From positions 62,001 to 126,000 of the forward strand of contig NZ_JAJLPA010000006.1 in NCBI RefSeq assembly GCF_025548555.1: a stretch of DNA of 64,000 nucleotides, read 5' to 3'. This document shows positions 42,700-55,229 of the stretch, in pieces. Made by a program: the position numbers and the translations under genes. Source of the stretch: Sphingomonas sp. A2-49 (GTDB lineage: Bacteria > Pseudomonadota > Alphaproteobacteria > Sphingomonadales > Sphingomonadaceae). Numbering within the stretch: the first letter of the stretch is position 1; each line of letters starts with the position of its first letter. The notes beneath the pieces were generated by a model that saw only the letters and a program-made list of their open reading frames with translations, was not told where the DNA came from and did no database searches.

Positions 42700-44160
42700 A
42701 TGATGAGTGCAGTCGCGTATCCCGTGCCGCCGGCCTATGACGAGACCAGCCGGCTCGCCGCGCTGCACGCGCTCGCGCTGCTCGACAGCGAACCGGAGCG
42801 CGAATTCGACGCGCTGGTCGCGCTGGCGGCCGAGATGCTCGGCTGCCCGACCGCGCTGATGACGCTGATCGACCGCGACCGGCTGTGGATCAAGGCGCGC
42901 AACACGCCCGGCGAGCGCGAGCTCGGGCGCGACATCGCCTTCTGCGACCGCACCATCCGGCAGGACGTGCCGCTGATCGTCGACGACCTGTCGATGGATC
43001 CGCGCTTCGCCGCCAACCCGCTGGTCACCGACGGCGGCATGCGCTTCTATGCGGGCACCGCGATCCACCTCGCCGACGGCGACGGCATACGCCAGCCGAT
43101 CGGCACGCTGTGCGTGCTCGACAGCAACCCGCGCAGCCTCAGCGCGGCGGGCCATGCCGCCCTGCGTCACCTCGCGACGCTCGCCGAAGCGCTGATCGCC
43201 GCGCGCCGGACCGCGGTCGAGGCGCTGCGGATCGCCACCACGGGCGAGGAACTGGTCCGCCGGCTCGCGCGCAACGACCGCATCTTCCGCCATGCCGAAC
43301 GCATCGCGATGATCGGATCGTGGCGCCTGTCACTGAGCGATTCCGCGCTGGAATGGTCGGACAACGTCTATCGCATCCACGGCCTTCCGGTCGGGCGCCA
43401 GCCGGCACTGGACCATGCGCTCGATTTCTATCCGCCGCATGCCCGTGCCGACGTCGAGGCGCGGATCGCGGCCGCGATCCGGACCGGCGACCCGTTCGAA
43501 TATGAGGCGGACTTCGTTACCGCGGACGGGCGCCGGCGCCGCGTCCGGTCGGCGGGCGAGGTCGAGATGGTCGACGGCGTGCCCGCCACGCTGGTCGGCG
43601 TGTTCCAGGACATCACCGACCGGCACGATCTGGAGACGCAATTGCGCCGCTCCGCGGATACCGACGCGCTGACGGGCATCGCCAATCGCGCCGCCTTCGA
43701 TCGCGAACTCGACGCGGCGATGCGCGATGCCCGCCGCGACGGCACGCCGCTGATGCTGGCGCTGATCGACCTCGACGGCTTCAAGGCGATCAACGATTCG
43801 CTCGGTCACGCCGCGGGCGACGACGTGCTGCGGATGACGGGCGCGGCGCTCCGCGGGTCGTGGATGCGCGACTGTTTCGCGGCGCGCATCGGCGGCGACG
43901 AATTCGCCGTCGTCATCGCCGACCCGCGGCTGGTCGCAGACCCGGACCGCGTCACGCTCGACCTGGAGGCGGCGCTGCGCGTCGCGGTGGAGGCCAACGG
44001 GATCACCATGACCAGCGCCGGATCGGTCGGCATCGCGCTGTTCGACGCCGACTGCCATTCGCTGCGCGATTTCGCCCGCCGCGCCGACACGCGCCTCTAC
44101 GCCGCCAAGCGCGCCCGTGTCGGCACGCGCCGCCCGCAGGGTCTTCGCGCGGCGGCTTAG
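42700..44160 (+). CDS. GAF-PAS diguanylate cyclase
   Basis: A 486-residue cytoplasmic protein. The GAF domain (about 20-165, AFCDRTIRQDVPLIVDDLSM) is followed by a PAS domain (about 205-315, ending LVGVFQDITDRHDLETQLRR) and a GGDEF domain (about 325-480) with an intact catalytic GGDEF at 398-402 (RIGGDEFAVV). The inhibitory RxxD site upstream is not conserved (WMRDCFAARIGG). It would make cyclic di-GMP in response to a small-molecule or redox cue. It is monocistronic here. Confidence 0.92.
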   Translation: MMSAVAYPVPPAYDETSRLAALHALALLDSEPEREFDALVALAAEMLGCPTALMTLIDRDRLWIKARNTPGERELGRDIAFCDRTIRQDVPLIVDDLSMDPRFAANPLVTDGGMRFYAGTAIHLADGDGIRQPIGTLCVLDSNPRSLSAAGHAALRHLATLAEALIAARRTAVEALRIATTGEELVRRLARNDRIFRHAERIAMIGSWRLSLSDSALEWSDNVYRIHGLPVGRQPALDHALDFYPPHARADVEARIAAAIRTGDPFEYEADFVTADGRRRRVRSAGEVEMVDGVPATLVGVFQDITDRHDLETQLRRSADTDALTGIANRAAFDRELDAAMRDARRDGTPLMLALIDLDGFKAINDSLGHAAGDDVLRMTGAALRGSWMRDCFAARIGGDEFAVVIADPRLVADPDRVTLDLEAALRVAVEANGITMTSAGSVGIALFDADCHSLRDFARRADTRLYAAKRARVGTRRPQGLRAAA

Positions 44161-44348
44161 CGCCCGCCCGCGTGCGGGATCGCGCCTGGCTGGGCCCCGG
44201 AGCGTAGGGATACGATCGTCGCGCGCGTCACGGTCCGGGCGCATGATCCGACCACACGGCGAAGGGCCACGCCCGCGGCAGCGCCCCCACCCCCGTGAGC
44301 CCGCCTTGGTGCTTCCCGTCGAGTCGCATAGCCCCCATATGGCGGGGC

Positions 44349-46520
44349 ATGTCCTCGCGTGCCCGCGTCCTCGTCCTCAATTCCGCGCTCGGTCCGCTCG
44401 ACTATCGGGTGCCGGCCGGCATGGCGGTCGAGCCCGGATCGATCGTCATCGCGCCGCTCGGGCCCCGCCAGTTGCTCGGCGTCGCGTGGGAGCCCGAGCG
44501 GCTGCCCTCGGATGCGGAGGTCGGCGACAACCGCCTGCGCCCGCTGCTGGGGCTCGTCGACGTGCCGCCGCTTGCCGCGCCGCTGCGCCGGCTGGTCGAA
44601 TGGACCGCCGCCTATTACCTCAGCCCGCCGGCCGCCGTCGTGCGGATGGCGCTCGCCTCGACCTCGGCATTGGAGGGCGCGCGGACGGCGACCGAATATC
44701 GCGCCACCGGTCGCGTCCCGCCGCGCCTTACCCCCCAGCGCGCGCAGGCGCTGGAGCGGATCGGCGACCGCCAGGGCCTGATCCGCGAACTCGCCGGCAT
44801 CGCCGACGTGTCCGACGCGGTGGTGCGCGGACTGGTGAAGGCCGGCGCGCTGGAGGCGGTGGCGGTGGATATCGACAGTCCCTATCCCTCCCCCGACCCC
44901 GCCTTCGGTCCGCCGACGCTCGCCGGCGCACAGCAGGATGCCGCGGCGACGCTGGCCGCCGCCGTGGCGGCGCATGCCTTCGCCCCCACGCTGCTCGACG
45001 GGGTCACCGGATCGGGCAAGACCGAAGTCTATTTCGAAGCGGTGGCCGAGGCGATCCGGCAGGGCCGGCAGACGCTGGTGCTGCTGCCCGAAATCGCGCT
45101 GACCGAACCGTTCCTGAAGCGCTTCCACGACCGTTTCGGCTGCGAGCCGGTGGCGTGGCATTCCGGCCTGCGCTCGACGCAGCGGCGCCGCGCGTGGCGG
45201 GCGATCGCCGATGGTCGGGCGCTGGTGACGGTGGGCGCGCGCTCGGCGCTGTTCCTGCCCTATCGCAACCTCGGCCTGATCGTCGTCGACGAGGCGCACG
45301 AGACCAGTTTCAAGCAGGAAGAGGGCGTGCATTACCACGCCCGCGACGTCGCGGTGATGCGCGGCAAGTTCGAGGCATGCCCGGTCATCCTCGCCAGCGC
45401 CACGCCCGCGATCGAGACGCGCCAGCAGGTCGCGCTGGGCCGCTATGCCGAACTGCGCCTGCCCGGCCGCTATGGCGCGGCCGAAATGCCGACGATCGAG
45501 GCGATCGACCTGATCCGGAACCCGCCCGAGCGCGGCCGCTGGATCGCCCCGAAACTCGTCGCCGCGCTGGAACAGACGCTGGCGCGGGGCGAACAGTCGC
45601 TGCTGTTCCTCAATCGCCGCGGCTATGCGCCGCTGACCTTGTGCCGGACCTGCGGGCATCGCTTCCAATGCCCCAATTGCACCGCCTGGATGGTCGAGCA
45701 CCGGCTGACCCGGCGGCTGGCATGCCATCATTGCGGCCACGTCATGCCGACGCCCCGCGCCTGCCCCGAATGCAAGGAGGAGGACAGCCTGGTCGCCTGC
45801 GGCCCCGGCGTCGAGCGGATCGCGGACGAGGTGACGGCGCTGTTCCCCGAGGCGAAGACCGCGGTCGTCACCAGCGACACGATCTGGTCCCCGGCCAAGG
45901 CCGCGGAATTCGTCGGGCGGATGGAAGCGGGCGACATCGACATCGTCGTCGGCACGCAGCTCGTCACCAAGGGCTATCACTTCCCCAATCTGACGCTGGT
46001 GGGGGTCATCGACGCCGATCTGGGGCTGGAGGGCGGCGACCTGCGCGCGGCGGAACGCACCTTCCAGCAGATCCGTCAGGTGTCGGGTCGTGCGGGGCGC
46101 GGCGCCAAGCCCGGCCACGTCTTCATCCAGACGCACAGTCCCGGGGCACAGGTGATGCAGGCGCTCGTCACCGGCGATGCCGACGCCTTCTACGCCGCGG
46201 AGACGGAGGCGCGGCGCGATGCCGGCGCGCCGCCGTTCGGCCGCTATGCCGCGATCGTGGTGTCTTCGGAGGATCAGGCCTGTGCCAACGACGTCGCGCG
46301 GCTGGTGGCCAAGAGCGCGCCGCAGGTGGAGGGCATGGCCGTCTATGGTCCCGCGCCGGCCCCGCTGGCGATGCTGCGCGGGCGGCACCGCTACCGCTTG
46401 CTCGTCCACGCCCGCCGCGCGCTCGACGTACAGGACGTGATCCGCGACTGGCTGGGGCCGCTCGACTGGCCGGCGAAAGCGCGCGTGACGGTGGACGTGG
46501 ATCCGTATAACTTCCTTTGA
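44349..46520 (+). CDS. priA: primosomal protein N', replication restart helicase
   Basis: A 723-residue helicase. The N-terminal DNA-binding domain (about 1-105, RVLVLNSALGPLDYRVP) precedes Walker A GVTGSGKTE (218-226) and the DEAH box IVVDEAHETSFKQ. A zinc region has eight Cys (CRTCGHRFQCPNC, CHHCGH, CPECKEEDSLVAC), and motifs V-VI include VVGTQLVTKGYHFPNLTLVG and RTFQQIRQVSGRAGRG. PriA reloads the replisome at collapsed forks. The frame is open to 44295, but ATG 44349 begins the conserved region. No gene is seen in the 188-base gap before it. Confidence 0.95.
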   Translation: MSSRARVLVLNSALGPLDYRVPAGMAVEPGSIVIAPLGPRQLLGVAWEPERLPSDAEVGDNRLRPLLGLVDVPPLAAPLRRLVEWTAAYYLSPPAAVVRMALASTSALEGARTATEYRATGRVPPRLTPQRAQALERIGDRQGLIRELAGIADVSDAVVRGLVKAGALEAVAVDIDSPYPSPDPAFGPPTLAGAQQDAAATLAAAVAAHAFAPTLLDGVTGSGKTEVYFEAVAEAIRQGRQTLVLLPEIALTEPFLKRFHDRFGCEPVAWHSGLRSTQRRRAWRAIADGRALVTVGARSALFLPYRNLGLIVVDEAHETSFKQEEGVHYHARDVAVMRGKFEACPVILASATPAIETRQQVALGRYAELRLPGRYGAAEMPTIEAIDLIRNPPERGRWIAPKLVAALEQTLARGEQSLLFLNRRGYAPLTLCRTCGHRFQCPNCTAWMVEHRLTRRLACHHCGHVMPTPRACPECKEEDSLVACGPGVERIADEVTALFPEAKTAVVTSDTIWSPAKAAEFVGRMEAGDIDIVVGTQLVTKGYHFPNLTLVGVIDADLGLEGGDLRAAERTFQQIRQVSGRAGRGAKPGHVFIQTHSPGAQVMQALVTGDADAFYAAETEARRDAGAPPFGRYAAIVVSSEDQACANDVARLVAKSAPQVEGMAVYGPAPAPLAMLRGRHRYRLLVHARRALDVQDVIRDWLGPLDWPAKARVTVDVDPYNFL

Positions 46521-46551
46521 ATACCAATATCGGTCCAAAGGGGTTTGCACG

Positions 46552-47550
46552 ATGACGACACGCCGCGGGTTCATGGGGGGCGCGGCTGCGGCCGGCGGTG
46601 TCGCGGCGCTCGGCGGAGCGGCCACGCCCGGGCGCGGCGCGATGATCGTGTCGACCTGGGATTTCGGCGCCGCGGCGAACGATGCCGCCTTCGCCCGGCT
46701 GAAGGCGGGCGGCAGCCTGATCGATGCGGTCGAGGCGGGCGGCATGGTGCCCGAGGCGGATCCCGAGAACCACTCGGTCGGCTATGGCGGCTATCCCGAT
46801 CGTGACGGCCGGGTGACGCTCGACGCGGTCATCATGGACGACCGTGGCGGGGTGGGCGCCGTCGCGGCGCTGGAGGATACCGTCCACGCCATCTCGGTCG
46901 CGCGGCGCGTGATGGAACGGACGCCGCACACCTTCCTCGTCGGCGAGGGCGCGACACGCTTCGCCCGCGACCAGGGTTTCCCCAGGGTCGACCTGCTGAC
47001 CCCGCCGGCGGAAAAGGCGTGGCGCGACTGGCTCAAGACCTCGCAATACCGGCCGGTCGCCAATATCGAGAACCGGATGACGCCGCATCGCACCCCGGGC
47101 GGTGCGCTCGACCACGACACGATCGGGCTGCTCGCGCGCGATGCGTCGGGGCGGATGGCGGGCGCCTGCACCACGTCGGGCATGGCGTTCAAGATGCGCG
47201 GGCGCGTCGGCGATTCGCCGCAGGTCGGCGCCGGGCTGTACGTCGAGGCGGGCGTCGGCGGCGCGACCTCGACCGGGCTTGGCGAGGAAGTGACCCGCGT
47301 ATCGGGCACCGCGCGCGTCGTCGCCTCGATGCGCGCCGGCCTGTCGCCGCAGGCGGCGTGCGAGGAAGTGGTGCGCCACATCGCCCGGCTGCGCGGCGAC
47401 GCGATCAAGGGGGTTCAGGTCGGCTTCCTCGCGCTGTCGCCGCGCGGCGAGGTGGGCGCGTTCTGCCTGCTGCCGGGATTCACCTATGCGGTGACCGATG
47501 CGGCGGGGCGAACCGTGGTCAAGAAGGGTGCGTCGCTGTTCGCGGGGTGA
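46552..47550 (+). CDS. N(4)-(beta-N-acetylglucosaminyl)-L-asparaginase/isoaspartyl peptidase (Ntn hydrolase)
   Basis: A 332-residue protein with a twin-arginine-type signal (TTRRGFMGGAAAAGGVAALG). The Ntn-hydrolase core shows SLIDAVEAGGMVPEADPENH, the self-cleavage site HDTIGLLARD, where Thr would become the N-terminal nucleophile, and ACTTSGMAFKMRGRVGDSPQ. Such enzymes cleave glycosylasparagine or isoaspartyl peptides; export would place it in the periplasm. AAAGGGG precedes the ATG. The last codons are duplicated in decayed form downstream. Confidence 0.9.
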   Translation: MTTRRGFMGGAAAAGGVAALGGAATPGRGAMIVSTWDFGAAANDAAFARLKAGGSLIDAVEAGGMVPEADPENHSVGYGGYPDRDGRVTLDAVIMDDRGGVGAVAALEDTVHAISVARRVMERTPHTFLVGEGATRFARDQGFPRVDLLTPPAEKAWRDWLKTSQYRPVANIENRMTPHRTPGGALDHDTIGLLARDASGRMAGACTTSGMAFKMRGRVGDSPQVGAGLYVEAGVGGATSTGLGEEVTRVSGTARVVASMRAGLSPQAACEEVVRHIARLRGDAIKGVQVGFLALSPRGEVGAFCLLPGFTYAVTDAAGRTVVKKGASLFAG

Positions 47551-47587
47551 GCGATGTAACGGAGCGGACCTGTCGCCCCCCCGCCCC

Positions 47588-47662
47588 GTCATTGCGAGCG
47601 GAGCGAAGCAATACAAGGCGTCCTGGTCCGGCTCTGGATTGCTTCGCTGTGCTCGCAATGAC
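47588..47662. repeat. 75-base interspersed inverted repeat, copy 1
   Basis: GTCATTGCGAGCGGAGCGAA is mirrored by TTCGCTGTGCTCGCAATGAC at the other end, giving near-perfect terminal arms of about 25 bases around a CGTCCTGGTCCGG-containing centre. No open frame is present. It lies in the 465-base gap before atpC. Confidence 0.75.
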
Positions 47663-47755
47663 GAAGGGAGAACGTCAACGGGCCGGGATAGAGCCGCCGC
47701 GCCGGTCCGCCGTCTTGGGGATATCGCCCGCCGCCCGCTCAGGGCGCGCGTCCGG

Positions 47756-47842
47756 CCTGCTGCCGGGGTTAGCCTATGCCGTCTGACCGGTACGGCGGGC
47801 GTAAGGACGGGCGCGTCGCCGATACCGGCGTAACGGACCGGA
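47756..47842 (+). pseudogene. decayed tandem copy of the 3' end of the asparaginase-family gene
   Basis: The bases align with 47466-47565, the last codons and stop region of the upstream gene. Both start CCTGCTGCCGGG, continue CTATGC and end GTAACGG followed by GGACCTG. The copy still reads LLPGLAYAV where the intact gene reads LLPGFTYAV, then hits a stop and drops out of frame. The homology continues through the 75-base repeat to about 47980. It is non-functional. Confidence 0.65.
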
Positions 47843-47859
47843 CCTGCCGCCCCCGCCAC

Positions 47860-47934
47860 GTCATTGCGAGCGTAGCGAAGCAATCCACGGCGTCCTGGTC
47901 CGGCTCCGGATTGCTTCGCGCCGCTCACAATGAC
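47860..47934. repeat. 75-base interspersed inverted repeat, copy 2
   Basis: It has the same length and arms as the copy at 47588 (GTCATTGCGAGCGTAGCGAA and GCTCACAATGAC at the ends) with the same CGTCCTGGTCCGG centre. It lies 272 bases after copy 1 and is part of the tandem duplication of this region. Confidence 0.75.
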
Positions 47935-48015
47935 GAAGAGGGGACGCGACCGGGGCCGGGACAGCGCCTCCGCGCTCGCCCCCCCCTGTCGCGGGGGCAT
48001 CGCCCCCCGCGCGAG

Positions 48016-48267
48016 TCAGGCGGCGCGTTCGGCCAGCACGGTCAGGCCGCGCGCATTGACTTCGGCGAAGCCACCCTGGATCGCGACCGTCTCGGGCGTG
48101 CCGCCCTCGGTGCGATAGACGGTCAGCGCGCCGTCGCGGACGGTGGACATCAGCGGGGCATGCCCCTCCAGCACGCCGAAGTCGCCCTCGGTGCCGGGGA
48201 CGACGACCATGTACACGTCCTCGGACCGGACGAGCTTTTCGGGCGTGACGAGTTCGAAGTGCAGCAT
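48016..48267 (-). CDS. atpC: ATP synthase F1 subunit epsilon
   Basis: An 83-residue epsilon subunit starting [40 protein letters not shown] is the family signature, and the beta-sandwich ends near VLAERAA. The C-terminal helical hairpin seen in longer epsilon subunits is absent, a common short form in Alphaproteobacteria, so inhibition by an extended helix is unlikely. It is the last gene of the F1 operon, separated from atpD by a large inverted repeat. Confidence 0.94.
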   Translation of the reverse strand: MLHFELVTPEKLVRSEDVYMVVVPGTEGDFGVLEGHAPLMSTVRDGALTVYRTEGGTPETVAIQGGFAEVNARGLTVLAERAA

Positions 48268-48278
48268 GGTTCTTCTCA

Positions 48279-48371
48279 CTCCCCTCCCGCTTGCGGGAGG
48301 GGTCGGGGGTGGGCATGGGGCAACGCCTCGCTCAGGCCCACCCCCAGCCCCTCCCGCAAGCGGGAGGGGAG
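48279..48371. repeat. long inverted repeat between atpD and atpC
   Basis: Two 36-base arms (48279-48314 and 48336-48371) are inverted copies differing at two adjacent bases. Each arm itself contains a CTCCCGC-TT-GCGGGAG hairpin followed by GGGGGTGGGC. The centre is 21 bases. It lies inside the operon, where it could stabilise or partly terminate the atpHAGD message. Confidence 0.85.
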
Positions 48372-48378
48372 CATCGGC

Positions 48379-50776
<2,398 letters not shown>

Positions 50777-50791
50777 TGTTGTCCTTCATGT

Positions 50792-50877
50792 GTCCCCGCG
50801 AAGGCGGGGACCCAGTACTGGGCTCCCGCGGCGGGTCCCATCAAAGTCATACTTTGATGGGGTCCCTGCGCGGGAGC
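50792..50877. repeat. hairpin cluster between atpA and atpG
   Basis: GTCCCCGC-GAAG-GCGGGGAC (50792-50811) is followed by a nested palindrome. Outer arms GCTCCCGCG (50822-50830) and CGCGGGAGC (50869-50877) surround an inner perfect 11-base stem CCCATCAAAGT-CAT-ACTTTGATGGG (50837-50861). These fill the 112-base intergenic gap and could protect the atpHA message or tune atpG levels. Confidence 0.8.
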
Positions 50878-50888
50878 ACATTGAGCGA

Positions 50889-52992
<2,104 letters not shown>

Positions 52993-53203
52993 GGAATCGA
53001 AGTCCTCGTGCCGAATGTTGGCCCATGGGGAAGAGGGCGCGCAAACGCGCACCTGCTATGGGTGGCGGGCGGCTAGCATGAGGGTCGCCGGAGCGCAAGC
53101 ATAGCGAAAGGAGGAGGCGCCGGCTTTTGCGGCCGGAGCGGGTGCAACCAGCTGGCGTTCAGGATCGCTTCGGTACCAGCGGATGCAGCGAAAGGTGGTG
53201 ACG

Positions 53204-54136
53204 ATGCGGCGGGCGATGCTGGCGATCGGGCTGTGCGCGGCGGCGCCCGCCGCGGCGGAGACGTTGCGGGTCGAAGGCGTGTTCCCGGCGCAGGCGCGCG
53301 AGGCGAGTTTCCTGCCGACGATCGCGGTCGGCCCGTTCGCCGGGCCCGACGGCGTCGAGCTCGCGGAGGCGATCGAACGGCGGCTGGCGACGCTGGGCCG
53401 CGATGGCCTGCCGCACGCGCGGCTGGTGCCGCCCTCGCTCCGCCCCGACGGCCTGCTCACCGGGCGTACCGACGTGCAGGTCGCCGACACCGACTATACC
53501 GAGAGCCGCGAGCGCTGCGCCGAGAAGAAGGACGGCAAGTGCACCCGCAAGGAGAAATACCGCGTCGGCTGCGTCCGCCGTGCGATCGCCTTTCGCGCCG
53601 AGTTGCGGTTGATGCGACGGACCGGCGGGGGCATGCCCTATGACGTGGTGCGCACCCGCGACGACCGCCACGAATGGTGCGAGGACAGCGGCTTCGCCAG
53701 CGACGTCGCCGGAATGGTGCACGGCATGGTCGAATCGGTCGCGGCGGAGGTTCGGCTCGATCTCGCGCCGCATGCCGAAAGCTATACGATCCGCGTGCAG
53801 GAGGGGCGCGACGGCCTGCCGACCGATGTCGCGGCGCAGTTCAAGGCCGCGGTGCGGCTGACCAAGCGCGATCCCGCCGCCGCCTGCGCCGGATTCGCCG
53901 CGATCGACCGGCTGGTGCCCGATCACGGATCGACCATGTTCAACCTGGCGCTGTGTGCGGAGGCGGCGGGGCGCTATGCGGAGGCGGGCGACCGCTACAC
54001 GCGCGCGCGGCTGTTCGCGCCACGGGCGGCGGGCGAGATCACCAAGGGGCTGGGCCGCGTCGGCGCGCTTGCCGCGGGCGCGCAGGACGTGGCGGCGATG
54101 CGCGCGCTGCCACCCGTTCGCGGCAGCGGACTTTGA
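53204..54136 (+). CDS. secreted cysteine-containing protein of unknown function
   Basis: A 310-residue protein with a signal peptide (MRRAMLAIGLCAAAPAAAET). The ATG at 53204 follows AAGGTGG; an upstream ATG at 53183 is weaker. The middle has several Cys in a charged region (RERCAEKKDGKCTRKEKYRV, then GCVRRAI, EWCEDSGF) that could form disulfides in the periplasm. The last third (FAAIDRLVPDHGSTMFNLAL, then CAEAAGRYAEAGDRYTRARL) looks like one or two TPR units. I do not recognise the family. It ends 49 bases before ada. Confidence 0.7.
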   Translation: MRRAMLAIGLCAAAPAAAETLRVEGVFPAQAREASFLPTIAVGPFAGPDGVELAEAIERRLATLGRDGLPHARLVPPSLRPDGLLTGRTDVQVADTDYTESRERCAEKKDGKCTRKEKYRVGCVRRAIAFRAELRLMRRTGGGMPYDVVRTRDDRHEWCEDSGFASDVAGMVHGMVESVAAEVRLDLAPHAESYTIRVQEGRDGLPTDVAAQFKAAVRLTKRDPAAACAGFAAIDRLVPDHGSTMFNLALCAEAAGRYAEAGDRYTRARLFAPRAAGEITKGLGRVGALAAGAQDVAAMRALPPVRGSGL

Positions 54137-54185
54137 CCGCAACCCGCGGGATGGGGCGGGCGCGGCGATCGGCTATGGCCGGGGC

Positions 54186-55211
54186 ATGAGCACGATCGAC
54201 CAGGACGCGGCATGGGCCGCCTTCGAAGCCCGCGACCGCCGCCACGACGGCACCTTCGTCGTCGCGGTGCGGACCACCGGCATCTATTGCCGGCCGAGCT
54301 GCCCCGCGCGGCATCCGCATCGCGAGAACGTTCGCTTCCTGCCGGACGGCGAAGCGGCGCGCGCGGCGGGCTATCGCGCCTGCCTGCGCTGTACGCCCGA
54401 CACGGTCGCGCGCGACAGCCGCGCGGTGACGGACGCGGTCGCCGCGATCGCGGCGGCGCCGGACGGCATCGACCTCACTACGCTCGCCGCGCGCGTCGGC
54501 TATGCGCCGCACCATTTCCTGCGACTGTTCCGGCGCGCGACCGGGGTGACGCCGGCGGCCTATGCCCGCGGCCTGCGCGCGACGCGGGCGGCGGACGCGT
54601 TGCAGCGCGAGGACAGTGTCACCGCGGCGATCTACGACGCGGGCTATGGCGCGGCGAGCCGGTTCTACGCGGATGGCGCGCAGCGGCTGGGCATGGCCCC
54701 GAGCGCCTGGGCACGCGGCGGCGCCGGCGCGACGATCCGCTGGACGCGGGTCGACACCAGCCTTGGTCCCCTGCTGGTCGCGGCGACCGACGCCGGCCTC
54801 TGCCGCGTCGCGTTCGACGAGGATGCGGCGGCGCTGGCCGCCCGCTTCCCGCAGGCCATCGTCGAGCCGGGCGGCCCCGCGCTCGCGGCGCTGGCGGCGG
54901 AGGTGGTGGCGCTGGTCGAGACGCCGGGCCGCGACGCCACGCTGCCGCTCGATGTCCGCGGGACGGCGTTCCAGGAGGCGGTGTGGCAGGCGCTGCGGAC
55001 GATCCCCATGGGCGAAACGCGCAGTTATGCCGAACTCGCCGCGCTCGCCGGCCGGCCGGGCGCGGTGCGCGCGGCGGGAACCGCCTGCGGCAGCAATCCG
55101 CTCGCGGTCGTCGTCCCGTGTCACCGCGTCACGCGCACCGACGGCGCTCTGGGCGGCTATGCCTATGGCGTCGAACGCAAGCGCACGTTGCTGGCGCGCG
55201 AGCGGGGGTGA
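54186..55211 (+). CDS. ada: Ada, bifunctional methyl-sensing regulator and O6-methylguanine-DNA methyltransferase
   Basis: A 341-residue protein with the full Ada layout. The zinc domain has four Cys (35, 39, 66 and 69: GIYCRPSCPARHP, CLRC), of which Cys35 would accept the methylphosphotriester methyl group. An AraC-type helix-turn-helix follows (about 85-180, LAARVGYAPHHFLRLFRRAT), then a methyltransferase domain with the acceptor Cys312 in VVVPCHRVTRTDG. It repairs alkylated DNA and activates the adaptive response. No alkB or alkA lies adjacent. Confidence 0.94.
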   Translation: MSTIDQDAAWAAFEARDRRHDGTFVVAVRTTGIYCRPSCPARHPHRENVRFLPDGEAARAAGYRACLRCTPDTVARDSRAVTDAVAAIAAAPDGIDLTTLAARVGYAPHHFLRLFRRATGVTPAAYARGLRATRAADALQREDSVTAAIYDAGYGAASRFYADGAQRLGMAPSAWARGGAGATIRWTRVDTSLGPLLVAATDAGLCRVAFDEDAAALAARFPQAIVEPGGPALAALAAEVVALVETPGRDATLPLDVRGTAFQEAVWQALRTIPMGETRSYAELAALAGRPGAVRAAGTACGSNPLAVVVPCHRVTRTDGALGGYAYGVERKRTLLARERG

Positions 55212-55229
55212 GCGGCGAGGGTCTGCGGG

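Noticed and set aside
47588..47934. Possible insertion sequence from two 75-base inverted-repeat elements
   Set aside because: No transposase frame lies between or near them. They look like non-autonomous interspersed repeats carried along in a local duplication.
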